The notes under the pieces were generated by a model. It did no database searches, was not told the DNA's origin, and worked only from the letters and a program-made list of their open reading frames with translations. The position numbers and the translations under genes are program-made. This document shows, piece by piece, positions 25,400 to 33,781 of a stretch of 34,464 bases of DNA. The DNA comes from Sterolibacterium sp. (GTDB taxonomy: Bacteria > Pseudomonadota > Gammaproteobacteria > Burkholderiales > Rhodocyclaceae). Within the stretch, counting starts at the first letter, position 1, and each line of letters opens with the position of its first letter. The stretch lies in NCBI GenBank assembly GCA_028713555.1, contig JAQTOA010000023.1, positions 1 through 34,464 on the forward strand, read 5' to 3'.

Positions 25400-26692
25400 A
25401 TGACAGAACCAACAATCATCTGCCCAAATTGCAAAACCGAAATTCGGCTGACGGAGTCGCTCGCAGCCCCTTTGATTGACGCAACGCGGCGCCAGTATGA
25501 ACAGCAACTCCTCGAAAAGGATGCAGAGGTTGCCAAGCGCGAACAGGGCATTCGCGAAAAGGAAAAGCAGGTCGCCGAGGCCAAACGTACTCTCGACGAT
25601 CAGATCGCCGATCAGGTTGCATCCCAGCTAAAAACTGAGCGCGCACGCGTTATGGCGGAAGAAGCCAAGAAAGCAAAAATCGCCAGTGCCGCTGAGTTGG
25701 AGGCAAAGGCACGTGAGCTATCGGAGCTCCAGGAGGTACTCAAGGAACGCGACGGAAAGTTGGCCGAGGCCCAGAAGGCGCAGGCTGAACTGATCAAGAA
25801 GCAACGCGAGCTTGACGACGCCAAGCGCGAGTTGGAGCTCACTGTCGAGAAACGCGTCCAGGATGGTCTCAGTGAAGTACGCGCCTCGGCGAAGCGCGAA
25901 GCGGAAGAGGGATTGAAACTCAAGGTCATGGAGAAGGATCAAACCATCGCCTCGATGCAGCAAAAGATTGAAGAACTGAAGCAAAAAGCCGAACAGGGCT
26001 CCCAACAACTGCAAGGTGAAGTGCAGGAAATGGACCTCGAAAATCTGCTGCGTGCGAAGTTTCCGTTTGATTCCATCGAGCCCGTTGCGAAGGGCGAGTT
26101 TGGCGGCGACGTGCTTCAGCGAGTGATCAGCCAAACTGGTCAGCAAAGCGGAGCAATCCTCTGGGAATCAAAACGTACCAAGAACTGGAGCGACGGCTGG
26201 CTCGCCAAGCTGCGTGATGATCAACGTACAGCCAAGGCAGAAATATCAGTTCTCGTAAGTCAGACTCTTCCAAAGGGCGTCGAGGCCTTTGACGTAATTG
26301 ATGGCGTATGGGTGACCAGCTCCCGCGCTGCATTACCGGTTGCCACAGTATTACGCCATACGCTTCTACAAGTGAGCATGGCCAGACAGGTCAGTGAAGG
26401 CCAGCAGACCAAGACGGAGATGGTTTATCAGTACCTTACGGGGCCGCGATTTCGTCACCGCGTCGAGGCAATCGTGGAGGCCTTCTCTTCGATGAAAGAT
26501 GACCTGGACAAGGAGCGAAAAGCTATCATGAAACAGTGGGCGAAACGGGAAGCGCAAATTGAGCGTGTAATGGGTGCCACTGTCGGTATGTATGGCGATC
26601 TGCAGGGCATCGCGGGCAAGTCATTGCAGGAGATTGATGGGTTGAGCTTAGTCGCGTTGCCTGGTCCAGATGCAGAAAGTCAAGGAGGTTGA
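25400..26692 (+). CDS. DUF2130 protein: coiled coil plus nuclease-like domain
   Basis: 430 residues from the ATG at 25400 (GAAAGGG upstream); an in-frame ATG at 25367 is less likely. It begins with IICPNCKTEI, a single CxxC. Residues about 25-215 are almost wholly E/K/A/Q-rich heptads, a long coiled coil. The C-terminal DUF2130 domain contains LLRAKFPFDSIEPVAKGEFGGDVLQ (D237) and AILWESKRTKNW (E256-x-K258), the spacing of a PD-(D/E)xK nuclease site. Biochemical function is not established for this family. Its stop overlaps the SIR2 start by one base (TGATG), so it is translationally coupled to SIR2 and HerA. It may add a nuclease to that system. Confidence 0.85.
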   Translation: MTEPTIICPNCKTEIRLTESLAAPLIDATRRQYEQQLLEKDAEVAKREQGIREKEKQVAEAKRTLDDQIADQVASQLKTERARVMAEEAKKAKIASAAELEAKARELSELQEVLKERDGKLAEAQKAQAELIKKQRELDDAKRELELTVEKRVQDGLSEVRASAKREAEEGLKLKVMEKDQTIASMQQKIEELKQKAEQGSQQLQGEVQEMDLENLLRAKFPFDSIEPVAKGEFGGDVLQRVISQTGQQSGAILWESKRTKNWSDGWLAKLRDDQRTAKAEISVLVSQTLPKGVEAFDVIDGVWVTSSRAALPVATVLRHTLLQVSMARQVSEGQQTKTEMVYQYLTGPRFRHRVEAIVEAFSSMKDDLDKERKAIMKQWAKREAQIERVMGATVGMYGDLQGIAGKSLQEIDGLSLVALPGPDAESQGG

Positions 26693-28074
26693 TGCCCGTG
26701 ACAGTGAAAACAATCTCAGGCGGTTCTGCAACTGCCACTGTTCCTGGTCCCACAGCATCCGCATCTATATCTACAAAGCTTTCTTCAGATGCGATCCATG
26801 ACGCGGCCCAGCAGGCAAGAAATCTGCGTCAAGTTCTCCAGGACGACAAACAGCGTATAGGATGTTTTCTCGGCGCTGGATGCCCCCTTGGCATATACGA
26901 TGCGGAAGGCAAGGACAGCCTCGTTCTGATCCCTGCGGTTGCGGACCTCACGAAGCAGGTCGCTGCCGGGCTGCTGGCTACCGACAAGGCAGTTAAGCCT
27001 ATTTCAAATTTCAAGGCCAAGTGGGATTCACTCTGCGAGGAGTGCAAGCCAGGCGACGGCAAGGATCCCACAGTTGAGGACGTGCTAACTGAGCTGCGCA
27101 CTTTGGCGAACCGCCGGGGCAATGCGGAGGTCCTGGGAATGACAAAACAGGACTTGAATGACCTTGACGATAAGATCTGTGCCTTGATTGCCGACCAGAT
27201 GAGGAAGTCTCTTCCTGGGCATCGCTGTTCATACAATCGCTTTGCCTCCTGGATTGGTGGCGTCCGCCGTGATTCGCCAGCGGAAATTTTTACGCCCAAC
27301 TACGATCTTCTCTTTGAGCAGGCTTTTGAGCAGCACCCTCTTCCCCACTTCGACGGTTTCGTTGGTTCTCGTGAACCATGGTTTGATCTAGCATCCATCG
27401 AGCATGACTCTATTCCCGCTCGTTGGACGCGGCTATGGAAACTCCATGGCTCGATAAATTGGGAGAAAAGCGAAGAAACTGTGAATGGCACAAATATTAC
27501 GCGCGTTGTTCGCGTCACGCGCGAAGCCGCGGCGGGCAAGGTAATGATTTTCCCTTCGCATCTTAAGTACGATCAAAGTCGGAGAATGCCGTATTTGGCA
27601 ATGCTTGACCGGCTGAGGGCTTTTTTCCACCGGACGTCCGTTAGGAATCGCGGTGAAGCTGGCCGGCAGGAAGATGATGCTCCGAGGTTGATCGTATGCG
27701 GTTACTCATTCCTCGATGAGCATCTCAATGAAATCTTGCTTGATGGGTTGCGCGGCAATCGCAACGCTCAATGCTTTGCGCTGATGCATTCGAACCTTGA
27801 AGATCATCCGAGGGTTGTGGAATATGCAGTGAAACAGGGTAATTTAACTGTCCTTGCAAAGAACGGCGCTGTCATAGGAACTCGCGCGGGGCGATATCGC
27901 GCTGGCACAAGTGGCGGAGAGGAGCACAAGCCATGGTTGTATGAAGAGGCTGAAGCGACGACCGGGCCTGCAGAGCAGCAACCGCAGTGCAGACTCGGAG
28001 ACTTCCACTACTTCGGGCTTTTCCTTGAACAGCTTTGCGGGGGGAGCAACAACGATGCGCACTCCCCCGTTTAG
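26692..28074 (+). CDS. SIR2-domain protein (SIR2-HerA defence system type)
   Basis: 460 residues. AAGGAGG lies immediately before the ATG at 26692, and a GTG at 26698 would have better spacing; either is possible. After a flexible Ser/Thr/Ala N terminus come the SIR2 signatures: GCFLGAGCPLG (61-67), TPNYDLLFEQ (N203), WKLHGSINW (H252) and LIVCGYSFLDEHLNEIL. In defence proteins this fold hydrolyses NAD+ to starve infected cells. The C-terminal tail lacks other recognisable domains. It overlaps the HerA gene by 20 bases. SIR2 next to HerA is a described antiphage pair in which the two proteins form a large complex. The key N and H are intact, so NADase activity is expected. Confidence 0.88.
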   Translation: MPVTVKTISGGSATATVPGPTASASISTKLSSDAIHDAAQQARNLRQVLQDDKQRIGCFLGAGCPLGIYDAEGKDSLVLIPAVADLTKQVAAGLLATDKAVKPISNFKAKWDSLCEECKPGDGKDPTVEDVLTELRTLANRRGNAEVLGMTKQDLNDLDDKICALIADQMRKSLPGHRCSYNRFASWIGGVRRDSPAEIFTPNYDLLFEQAFEQHPLPHFDGFVGSREPWFDLASIEHDSIPARWTRLWKLHGSINWEKSEETVNGTNITRVVRVTREAAAGKVMIFPSHLKYDQSRRMPYLAMLDRLRAFFHRTSVRNRGEAGRQEDDAPRLIVCGYSFLDEHLNEILLDGLRGNRNAQCFALMHSNLEDHPRVVEYAVKQGNLTVLAKNGAVIGTRAGRYRAGTSGGEEHKPWLYEEAEATTGPAEQQPQCRLGDFHYFGLFLEQLCGGSNNDAHSPV

Positions 28075-29962
28075 TACCGACCCTTCGCGGCTCGGTACCG
28101 TTGAGAATGTCAATGGTTCGAGCGTCAGCGTAAAACTTTCCGAGACCACGCCGGGTGGACTCTTGTTCGTCAACGGCGAGGCTTATAGGGTAGGACAAGT
28201 TGGGGGGTTTGTCCGCATCCCGTCGGGTTACGTCGATCTATACGGCGTAATCTCAGTGGTCGGCGCCGGTGCCGCCCCTGGGCCACCAGAGCTTGCACCG
28301 CAATTCGGTAATCGCTGGCTTACGGTAGAACTCGTCGGCCAAGGCCGTAGGGGTACAAAGTTCGAGAGAGGCATCTCGCAATACCCATCGATCGGTGATT
28401 CGGTACACGTGGTAACCGAATCGGACCTCAAAACCGTATACGCCCCAGGTGACGAAGACGGGTATGTGGCTATTGGGCGGGTGGCGAGCGCCGAATCGAT
28501 CCGTGCATATTTAGAGCTGAATCGTCTTGTGAGTCGTCACTCTGCGGTGGTCGGAAGCACCGGCGCTGGAAAGTCTAATGCCGTGGCCAACCTTCTTGGT
28601 GCCGTATCCGACCAAGCGCGTTTCAAGTCGGCTCGAGTGGTATTGTTTGACCTGCACGGTGAGTATGCGAAGGCGTTTGGCGATCTCGCCAGGGTCTTTA
28701 GGGTCGGTGCGGATATCAAGGCCGGGGAGCGGGAACTTCATGTTCCGTTTTGGGCACTCACGGCGGAAGAATTCATCTCGCTTGCGATGGGCAGTGTGTC
28801 TGGTACTCCTCTCACCTTGCTACAGGAGAGGCTGCTATCGAGCAAACGAGCCTCGAAGGCGGGAGGCGTCGCCCACGGCTTACCAGATCTCACGGTTACG
28901 GTTGACACGCCACTGCCATTTTCGGTGTTTCAGCTTTGGCACGATCTGTACTCACTTCATTGCTCTACCCACAGTGTCAGCAAGAATCAAAACCAGACAG
29001 AGACCACGCGAGCATATGTCGAGGAAGGGACTCCTCCGACGAAGGCGATTGGCGATCCAGACAAACTTGAACGTCCTCGATTTCGTCCGCTCAAGGATGT
29101 GAAGGACGATCCAGATAAGGTCTACGCAGGTCTTTACGGCGATATGCCTCGAACGCACCTCGACGTGTTGGAGAGTAAGCTTCGTGACCCCCGCATGCAG
29201 TTTCTCTTCAACCCCGGCGACTGGGCTGTTGCGAAAGATGGGACAACAAAGGCTGATCTTGATGCACTGCTTGCCGCGTGGATAGGAGCGGACGTCCCTA
29301 TTTCAGTATTTGATTTGTCAGGCATCCCGACCGCCGTCGTCGACGACTTAGTAGGAGCAGTGCTGCGAATTCTGTATGACGCTGTGTTCTGGGGAAGGTT
29401 GAAGCCGGAGGGCGGACGAGAGCGTCCACTGCTTATCGTTCTGGAGGAAGCGCACGTGTATCTTGGCGCTCAGTCAAAGGGCCGGGCAGCTACTGCGGCA
29501 CGTCGAATCGCCAAAGAGGGACGCAAGTATGGCGTTGGGCTGATGTTAGTCAGTCAGCGTCCTGCGGAGATCGACAGCACCATACTCTCGCAGTGCGGCA
29601 CAGTCGTAGCCCTCCGTCTAACCAACGATTTGGATCGAAGCCAAGTGACTTCATGTGCATCGGACAACCTCAAAGGCTTGTTCTCGATGCTCCCGATTCT
29701 CCGCACTGGAGAAGCACTAATCGTGGGCGAGGCCGTAAACATGCCTATTCGTGCGATCATTGACCGACCTGCAGAAGGACGACGGCCCGACAGCGACGAC
29801 CCGATGGTGGTCGTGCCAAAGGGGACGGACGGTAAGCGAACGAGGAGTGGTGGCTGGACCGAGCCTGTAGAACAAGAGAACTACAAGCCGCTTGTAGAGG
29901 CTTGGCGCAAGCAGGATCCGAAAGCTGGTCAAACGACTCCAGCGACCACGCCTAAAGATTGA
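28055..29962 (+). CDS. herA: HerA/DUF87-type hexameric ATPase
   Basis: 635 residues from the ATG at 28055, which has GGGGGAG eight bases upstream and lies inside the end of the SIR2 gene; a longer open frame upstream is not needed. An N-terminal HAS-barrel-like region (GTVENVNGSSVSVKL) precedes Walker A GSTGAGKS (167-174). Walker B is LLIVLEEAH (E464, E465), and SQRPAEIDSTILSQCGT follows as in HerA/FtsK-like motors. An insertion of about 180 residues separates the two ATPase motifs more than in archaeal HerA. HerA hexamers translocate dsDNA with NurA; in SIR2-HerA systems HerA partners SIR2 instead. The C-terminal tail is Pro/Thr-rich. Confidence 0.88.
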   Translation: MRTPPFSTDPSRLGTVENVNGSSVSVKLSETTPGGLLFVNGEAYRVGQVGGFVRIPSGYVDLYGVISVVGAGAAPGPPELAPQFGNRWLTVELVGQGRRGTKFERGISQYPSIGDSVHVVTESDLKTVYAPGDEDGYVAIGRVASAESIRAYLELNRLVSRHSAVVGSTGAGKSNAVANLLGAVSDQARFKSARVVLFDLHGEYAKAFGDLARVFRVGADIKAGERELHVPFWALTAEEFISLAMGSVSGTPLTLLQERLLSSKRASKAGGVAHGLPDLTVTVDTPLPFSVFQLWHDLYSLHCSTHSVSKNQNQTETTRAYVEEGTPPTKAIGDPDKLERPRFRPLKDVKDDPDKVYAGLYGDMPRTHLDVLESKLRDPRMQFLFNPGDWAVAKDGTTKADLDALLAAWIGADVPISVFDLSGIPTAVVDDLVGAVLRILYDAVFWGRLKPEGGRERPLLIVLEEAHVYLGAQSKGRAATAARRIAKEGRKYGVGLMLVSQRPAEIDSTILSQCGTVVALRLTNDLDRSQVTSCASDNLKGLFSMLPILRTGEALIVGEAVNMPIRAIIDRPAEGRRPDSDDPMVVVPKGTDGKRTRSGGWTEPVEQENYKPLVEAWRKQDPKAGQTTPATTPKD

Positions 29963-29987
29963 TTCCGAACGAAGGAGAAACCAAATC

Positions 29988-30197
29988 ATGGAACGCACGC
30001 CAGTCACCTCTACCAACATCCGTGCAGCAGGGTATGAAACGGATAGCCAGACTCTCGAAGTAGAGTTCAATAATGGATCTGTGTACCAATACGCAGGCGT
30101 ACCCCTCAGCGAATACGAAGGGTTAATGAATGCCGATTCAAAGGGAAAGTTCCTCAATGCCAATATTAAGGGCCGTTACCCATATGTGAAACTCTGA
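29988..30197 (+). CDS. KTSC-domain small protein
   Basis: 69 residues with GAAGGAG before the ATG. Residues 7-69 fit the KTSC domain (PF13619): STNIRAAGYETDSQTLEVEFNNG, then VYQYAGVP and a final KGRYPYVKL. Stand-alone KTSC proteins are common in bacteria and phages; their function is not known, and RNA or protein binding has been suggested from the fold. It is 25 bp after the HerA gene and on the same strand, so it may be cotranscribed. I regard its link to the SIR2-HerA system as uncertain. Confidence 0.8.
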   Translation: MERTPVTSTNIRAAGYETDSQTLEVEFNNGSVYQYAGVPLSEYEGLMNADSKGKFLNANIKGRYPYVKL

Positions 30198-30216
30198 GCT
30201 GGCGGGATCCGATGGC

Positions 30217-30519
30217 TTGTGGTTTTTCCAGGCGGTCACTTCCTCGGGTGCAACGCACGAGCATATCATCGGCAATTACTGGGCATTCGCCGATTGCAGC
30301 CTCGTCACGGGATTGCTGATGTTCATGTTGCTGCCACCGCAGCACCGTTATGGAACGTACTCGCGCCGGAAACGTTATTCTCGAATTCCCTCGTGCACAT
30401 CACACACGGATGATGACGGATCCGACTGGCGTGTTGAGTTGAGAGAGAAAGTTTCTCCCAATGAAGCCGCTGGCCTGCCTTTGGTGTCGTTGATCGATGC
30501 GTACCCTGATAGCCAGTAG
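30217..30519 (+). pseudogene. Headless second copy of the small membrane-protein gene
   Basis: The frame from about 30263 encodes IIGNYWAFADCSLVTGLLMFMLLPP and onward, nearly identical to residues 35 to 96 of the intact gene at 33782. The first 34 codons, including the first membrane segment and the start, are missing, and an unrelated sequence is joined upstream. No good start codon or ribosome site is in frame before the homology. After 30451 the sequence diverges and the frame runs to 30519 with a different tail. It looks like the product of recombination or partial duplication. Expression is unlikely. Confidence 0.7.
30263..30451 (+). repeat. 189-bp direct repeat, left copy
   Basis: Matches 33882-34070 with nine differences and no gaps, at a constant offset of 3619 bp. 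Several differences are silent or conservative and the shared reading frame is kept, so the copies diverged under some coding constraint or recently. Confidence 0.9.
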
Positions 30520-30651
30520 CGCCAGCTAAAATGCCTATCAATGGCACAAACAGCTTTTCGTTCAGGACGCTCAGTCAGTTAATCCTGCCTCAGCCCTCAG
30601 AGCGGCGTACTGGGTAATTCAGAATTATCTAAAAGATAGTGATTGCACTAC

Positions 30652-30679
30652 TTTACACTAGGTGTACAATTGGTATAAT
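30652..30679 (+). promoter_or_regulatory. Promoter and operator of the HigBA-like operon
   Basis: A -35 TTTACA (30652-30657) and a consensus -10 TATAAT (30674-30679) are 16 bp apart, 21 bp upstream of the toxin ATG. Between them TACAC (30654-30658) and GTGTA (30662-30666) form an inverted repeat around TAG, overlapping the -35. A second inverted repeat TATCT/AGATA lies at 30626-30638. This is the usual place for the antitoxin's autorepression site; binding by the HigA-like protein is inferred. Confidence 0.7.
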
Positions 30680-30700
30680 TAATCATCGTAAGGAGCGCGA

Positions 30701-30997
30701 ATGGAGGCCGAGTTTGCCGACGACAGCCTTGATCAACTGGAAACAGATCCTCGCTTTACCGGTGGTTTCGCGGCGGCGGTTATTTCCGCGTTCCGAAAGC
30801 GTATGCAGATGATTCGTAGCGCCTCGGACGAACGCGATTTTTATGCCCTCAAGGCATTGCATTTCGAGAAGCTGAAGGGCAAGCGGAGCCATCAGTTTTC
30901 GATGCGACTGAACGATCAATGGCGGCTGATTCTTGAATTTAAGGGCAAGAGTCCGAGCAAGAAAGTAGTCATAGTGACGATTGAGGATTACCACTGA
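30701..30997 (+). CDS. higB: HigB/RelE-superfamily toxin
   Basis: 98 residues, the normal size for the family, with AAGGAG five bases before the ATG. The pattern KRMQMIRSASDERDFYALKALHFEKLKGKRSHQFSMRLNDQWRLILEF, ending VVIVTIEDYH, is the HigB (plasmid maintenance killer) signature. These toxins cleave mRNA on the ribosome. The basic residues R92-type positions cannot be assigned with certainty, but the core R/K/H-rich strand region RLNDQWRLILEF is intact. It precedes the antitoxin by 30 bp, the toxin-first order typical of higBA, and has a clear promoter with an operator-like repeat. Confidence 0.85.
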   Translation: MEAEFADDSLDQLETDPRFTGGFAAAVISAFRKRMQMIRSASDERDFYALKALHFEKLKGKRSHQFSMRLNDQWRLILEFKGKSPSKKVVIVTIEDYH

Positions 30998-31027
30998 TTA
31001 ACCGATGAGCAACGAGGGGGCGAGAAA

Positions 31028-32167
31028 ATGACCGAGCGACAAGTGGCAGAAGTGTTCCCACCGGGCGAATTTATCAAGGAAGAGATAGATGCCCGCGGCT
31101 GGACGCAAAACGATTTGGCTGAAATCATCGGCAAGTCGCAGCGTCTAGTCAGCGAGGTTATTCTTGGTAAACGCGCGGTGACGCCCGACACCGCGCAAGC
31201 ACTCGCGGATGCCTTCGGTACCAGTGCGCAGTTCTGGATGAACATGGAGAGTGTCTACCAGCTTTCCAAGCTCAAGACCGACGCTGCGCCCGTTGCTCGA
31301 CGGGCAAAGCTCTACAGTCTCTTTCCGGTCAAGGAAATGCTCCGGCGTGGATGGATTGAGGCAACAGAAAGTCTCGACGTACTGGAAGCACGGTTCGCTA
31401 CCTTCTTCGGCATGGATAACCTCGATACGTCGCCGAAATTTCACTCCTACGCGGCACGCCGCACCATTTACAACGAAGTCGAGCAGTCGCCCATGCTGAC
31501 CGCGTGGCTCTATCGCGCCAAGCAACTGGCACAGGGGCTGATAGTTGGTAAGTTCACCGCCAAGTCGGTCGATGCGGTCGTCGCCCAACTCAAGGCGCTT
31601 ATGGTTAACCCGGAAGACATCCGGCAAGTGCCGCGCGTGCTGTCCGAGGCTGGTATTCGCCTAATGTTGATCGAACCCTTCCCGGGTATGAAGGTGGACG
31701 GCGTGTGCTTCTGGCTTGATGCCAGTTCGCCAGTCGTCGCCATGACGCTGCGTTTTGACCGCATCGACAATTTCTGGTTTGTGCTGATGCACGAGCTACG
31801 GCACGTCGCCAACAAGGACGGCCAGAGCGGCAGCGCAATCGTCGACGAAAACCTCGGCGCGGAAGGCAATGGCAGCGCCGAAAAACCCGACTTTGAGTTG
31901 AAAGCCGATAACGAAGCGGCAGAAACCTTCATCCCTGCTGCCACTCTCAAGGATTTCGTCCTGCGCGTTGCACCACTTTACTCCGAGCAACGCATTGTCG
32001 GATTCGCCGCGCGCATCGGCGTGCATCCCGGAATAGTCGTCGGCCAACTTCACAATCACAAACACGTACCCTTTTCGCATTACCGCAAGCTACTGGTCAA
32101 GGCCAGAGAGCACATCATCGGCAATGCCCTTACCGATGGATGGGGGCATCACGCCCCGGTGTTGTAA
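31028..32167 (+). CDS. higA: HigA antitoxin fused to an ImmA/IrrE-like metallopeptidase
   Basis: 379 residues, much longer than a simple HigA of about 100. The N-terminal XRE-type domain (about 10-75) shows PGEFIKEEIDARGWTQNDLAEIIGKSQRLVSEVILGKRAVTPDTAQALADAFG, the HigA-family pattern. The C-terminal part has LMHELRHVANKD (H255, E256, H259), a zinc HExxH site, followed some 40 residues later by ADNEAAETFIP, which supplies the downstream acidic ligand region. ImmA/IrrE peptidases cleave repressors in response to stress. A fused peptidase could make the antitoxin self-processing or act on other repressors in the element; this is inference. AGGGGG lies just upstream of the ATG. Confidence 0.85.
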   Translation: MTERQVAEVFPPGEFIKEEIDARGWTQNDLAEIIGKSQRLVSEVILGKRAVTPDTAQALADAFGTSAQFWMNMESVYQLSKLKTDAAPVARRAKLYSLFPVKEMLRRGWIEATESLDVLEARFATFFGMDNLDTSPKFHSYAARRTIYNEVEQSPMLTAWLYRAKQLAQGLIVGKFTAKSVDAVVAQLKALMVNPEDIRQVPRVLSEAGIRLMLIEPFPGMKVDGVCFWLDASSPVVAMTLRFDRIDNFWFVLMHELRHVANKDGQSGSAIVDENLGAEGNGSAEKPDFELKADNEAAETFIPAATLKDFVLRVAPLYSEQRIVGFAARIGVHPGIVVGQLHNHKHVPFSHYRKLLVKAREHIIGNALTDGWGHHAPVL

Positions 32168-32193
32168 TTGTTGTAACCCACGGAGATAAGCCG

Positions 32194-32652
32194 ATGCACA
32201 CACAATCCGAAATGTTGCAGGATATCGTTCGCAAGTATCAGACTGCCAATCAGCCCTGGCCGGCCACGACGCACGACATGGCGCAATGGGCGATCAACAA
32301 CCGGTTATGGGCGCCAAAGCCTTCAGCTATCGTCGATCAATGCGCCGACCAACTCTCCCGCGCAATGCGCGAAGAATACATCACCGACGTTCAGGGCCGC
32401 CGAGTGCGCGCCAAGCACGCTGCCACCGTTACCCAAGGCGGCACGCAGCTTGTGCTGTGGGCAGACATGCGAACCGCTCCACATCAGCATATGGCGACGG
32501 CCTTTCAGCAACGCCGGCATCAGATCGTTGGCGATTGCAGGCAACTCAAGATGGACGTGGACAGTTACAACGATAACCGCCTACCGGAGCAGCCAATCCA
32601 GATGATTTTCGACTTCACCTACGACCTCGAAGAGTTGGCGTTGGCCGCCTGA
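32194..32652 (+). CDS. Unknown protein downstream of the HigA-peptidase fusion
   Basis: 152 residues from the ATG at 32194, with CGGAGA upstream; a longer open frame to 32140 overlaps the previous gene. I do not recognise the family. The protein is mainly helical in its first 75 residues (QWAINNRLWAPKPSAIVDQCADQLSRAMREEYITD), with a possible winged-helix character. A stretch RRVRAKHAATVTQGGTQLVLWADM then looks like a beta-hairpin, and the end is acidic (DFTYDLEELALAA). No membrane segment or catalytic motif is visible. It lies 26 bp after the antitoxin gene and 11 bp before the DUF2026 gene, so the four genes probably form one operon. Confidence 0.65.
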   Translation: MHTQSEMLQDIVRKYQTANQPWPATTHDMAQWAINNRLWAPKPSAIVDQCADQLSRAMREEYITDVQGRRVRAKHAATVTQGGTQLVLWADMRTAPHQHMATAFQQRRHQIVGDCRQLKMDVDSYNDNRLPEQPIQMIFDFTYDLEELALAA

Positions 32653-32663
32653 CCACCGTAGCC

Positions 32664-33302
32664 ATGCCGCCACCACGACTGATACTTCCATTTGCAGATT
32701 ACAGCCGTATTTTTCGTGTCATCTATTCTGTTCTTGATGGTCGTGCCCACACTCATCGAGCTTGCGTCTTCTTTGCGATTGCTGGAGCGCTAATACTTCG
32801 ACGCCATTACAAGCTTAGTGCTCTTCCTGTATCGGGTGCAGCCGCCTATCTAGTCGATTACAAAACGTCGCTGGCAGCCACCTTTGGAAAGATCGAAGAC
32901 GGAATGTTGGTTGCCGGAAGCGATGCCTTCCACTGTTGGATTGAGTGCGATGGCTTTGCCATCGACTTCATGGCTCCTGTGTTCCGCGAAAACATGCAAG
33001 CCGCGGGGATCCCCAATACTATAGCGCGCAAGATGTTTCAGCGTCCGTTATCGGAAGCAGTCTCGTTATTGGATGACTTCACCCATGAGGGAGTATTTTC
33101 GTTGGTCCGCGACGGGGAACGCACGCAGTCGATGATTGAGAATTTTGATGCAAAGGTCTCGTCTGGTGATCTGGCAAACGTATGCTCACATTGGTATCGT
33201 CGCCCGCCGAAGCGCATTCCTGAGACACAAGGCATGGCGGACGACAGGGGAGGAATTGAACACCTACGACTTCACGGGCCAGAGATTTCCGGTGTCTGGT
33301 AG
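32664..33302 (+). CDS. DUF2026 family protein
   Basis: 212 residues resembling DUF2026 (PF09641). C34 (RACVFFAIAGALIL), H90 (SDAFHCWIEC) and D101 (FAIDFMAP) are in the order and setting of a transglutaminase/papain-like Cys-His-Asp triad, so a cysteine hydrolase-type fold is plausible. No activity is established that I know of. No ribosome site is clear before the ATG, but the preceding stop is only 11 bp upstream, which suggests coupling. The C-terminal 30 residues (after SHWYRRPPKRIPE) are low in recognisable structure. It is the last gene of the HigBA-like operon. Confidence 0.75.
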   Translation: MPPPRLILPFADYSRIFRVIYSVLDGRAHTHRACVFFAIAGALILRRHYKLSALPVSGAAAYLVDYKTSLAATFGKIEDGMLVAGSDAFHCWIECDGFAIDFMAPVFRENMQAAGIPNTIARKMFQRPLSEAVSLLDDFTHEGVFSLVRDGERTQSMIENFDAKVSSGDLANVCSHWYRRPPKRIPETQGMADDRGGIEHLRLHGPEISGVW

Positions 33303-33317
33303 AGCGCGGAGTTGGAG

Positions 33318-33491
33318 TCATTGGGTGATTAGGTCACCTCTGATTCGGCTTTCAATGAAGCCCCTTACATCACTGCGACGATAACGCACTGATCGATTAA
33401 TGTGAATCACTGGAAGTGACTGACGCCCGCTCATGCGAAGAAAACCAATGTGCAGTGCCAGGCCAGCCTTGCATCGCGCGCCTCCATCCAT
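33318..33491 (-). pseudogene. Remnant of an AlpA/excisionase-like HTH gene
   Basis: The minus-strand frame ends with LPVIHINRSVRYRRSDVRGFIESR, the second half of a MerR-type HTH_17 domain as found in AlpA and excisionase-like proteins (recognition wing plus the SDV...FI helix). About 57 codons are plausible from the ATG at 33491; the frame stays open to 33545, but the extra residues are hydrophobic and unlike the family. The first HTH helix, which usually reads like TVEEAAxxLG, is not recognisable (GGARCKAGLALHIGFLRMS). I read it as a degraded or 5'-replaced gene. Excisionase-like proteins assist tyrosine recombinases. Confidence 0.5.
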
Positions 33492-33781
33492 CAGTGGGGC
33501 TGTCACGATACACAAAAAAGAGAGCAGGACTTGAAACATTATCAACGTGTTGCCAACATTACCCCGCGCCGTTACTGGGCTTGCCTACCGTCAGTTATTG
33601 CACTAAAAACAAGTGGGCCCCATTGACGATTGGGACTTCTCCAGTATTCGACGGGCGCTTTCTCATTTAGCGGCGCAGCACATGTTTAGTCCTGGGTAAA
33701 AAGAGCCCATTCAAAATAGATAAAAAACACTGAGGCACATTGACTAAGCTCTCATGGACCCTACCATGAACTGGAGCTTGT

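Noticed and set aside
24669..25415. Minus-strand open frame of 248 codons
   Set aside because: Mostly antisense to the TM0106-like nuclease gene, without recognisable domain or ribosome site.
27911..28054. Upstream extension of the HerA frame
   Set aside because: It lies within the SIR2 gene and reads like out-of-frame sequence; the ATG at 28055 has a strong ribosome site.
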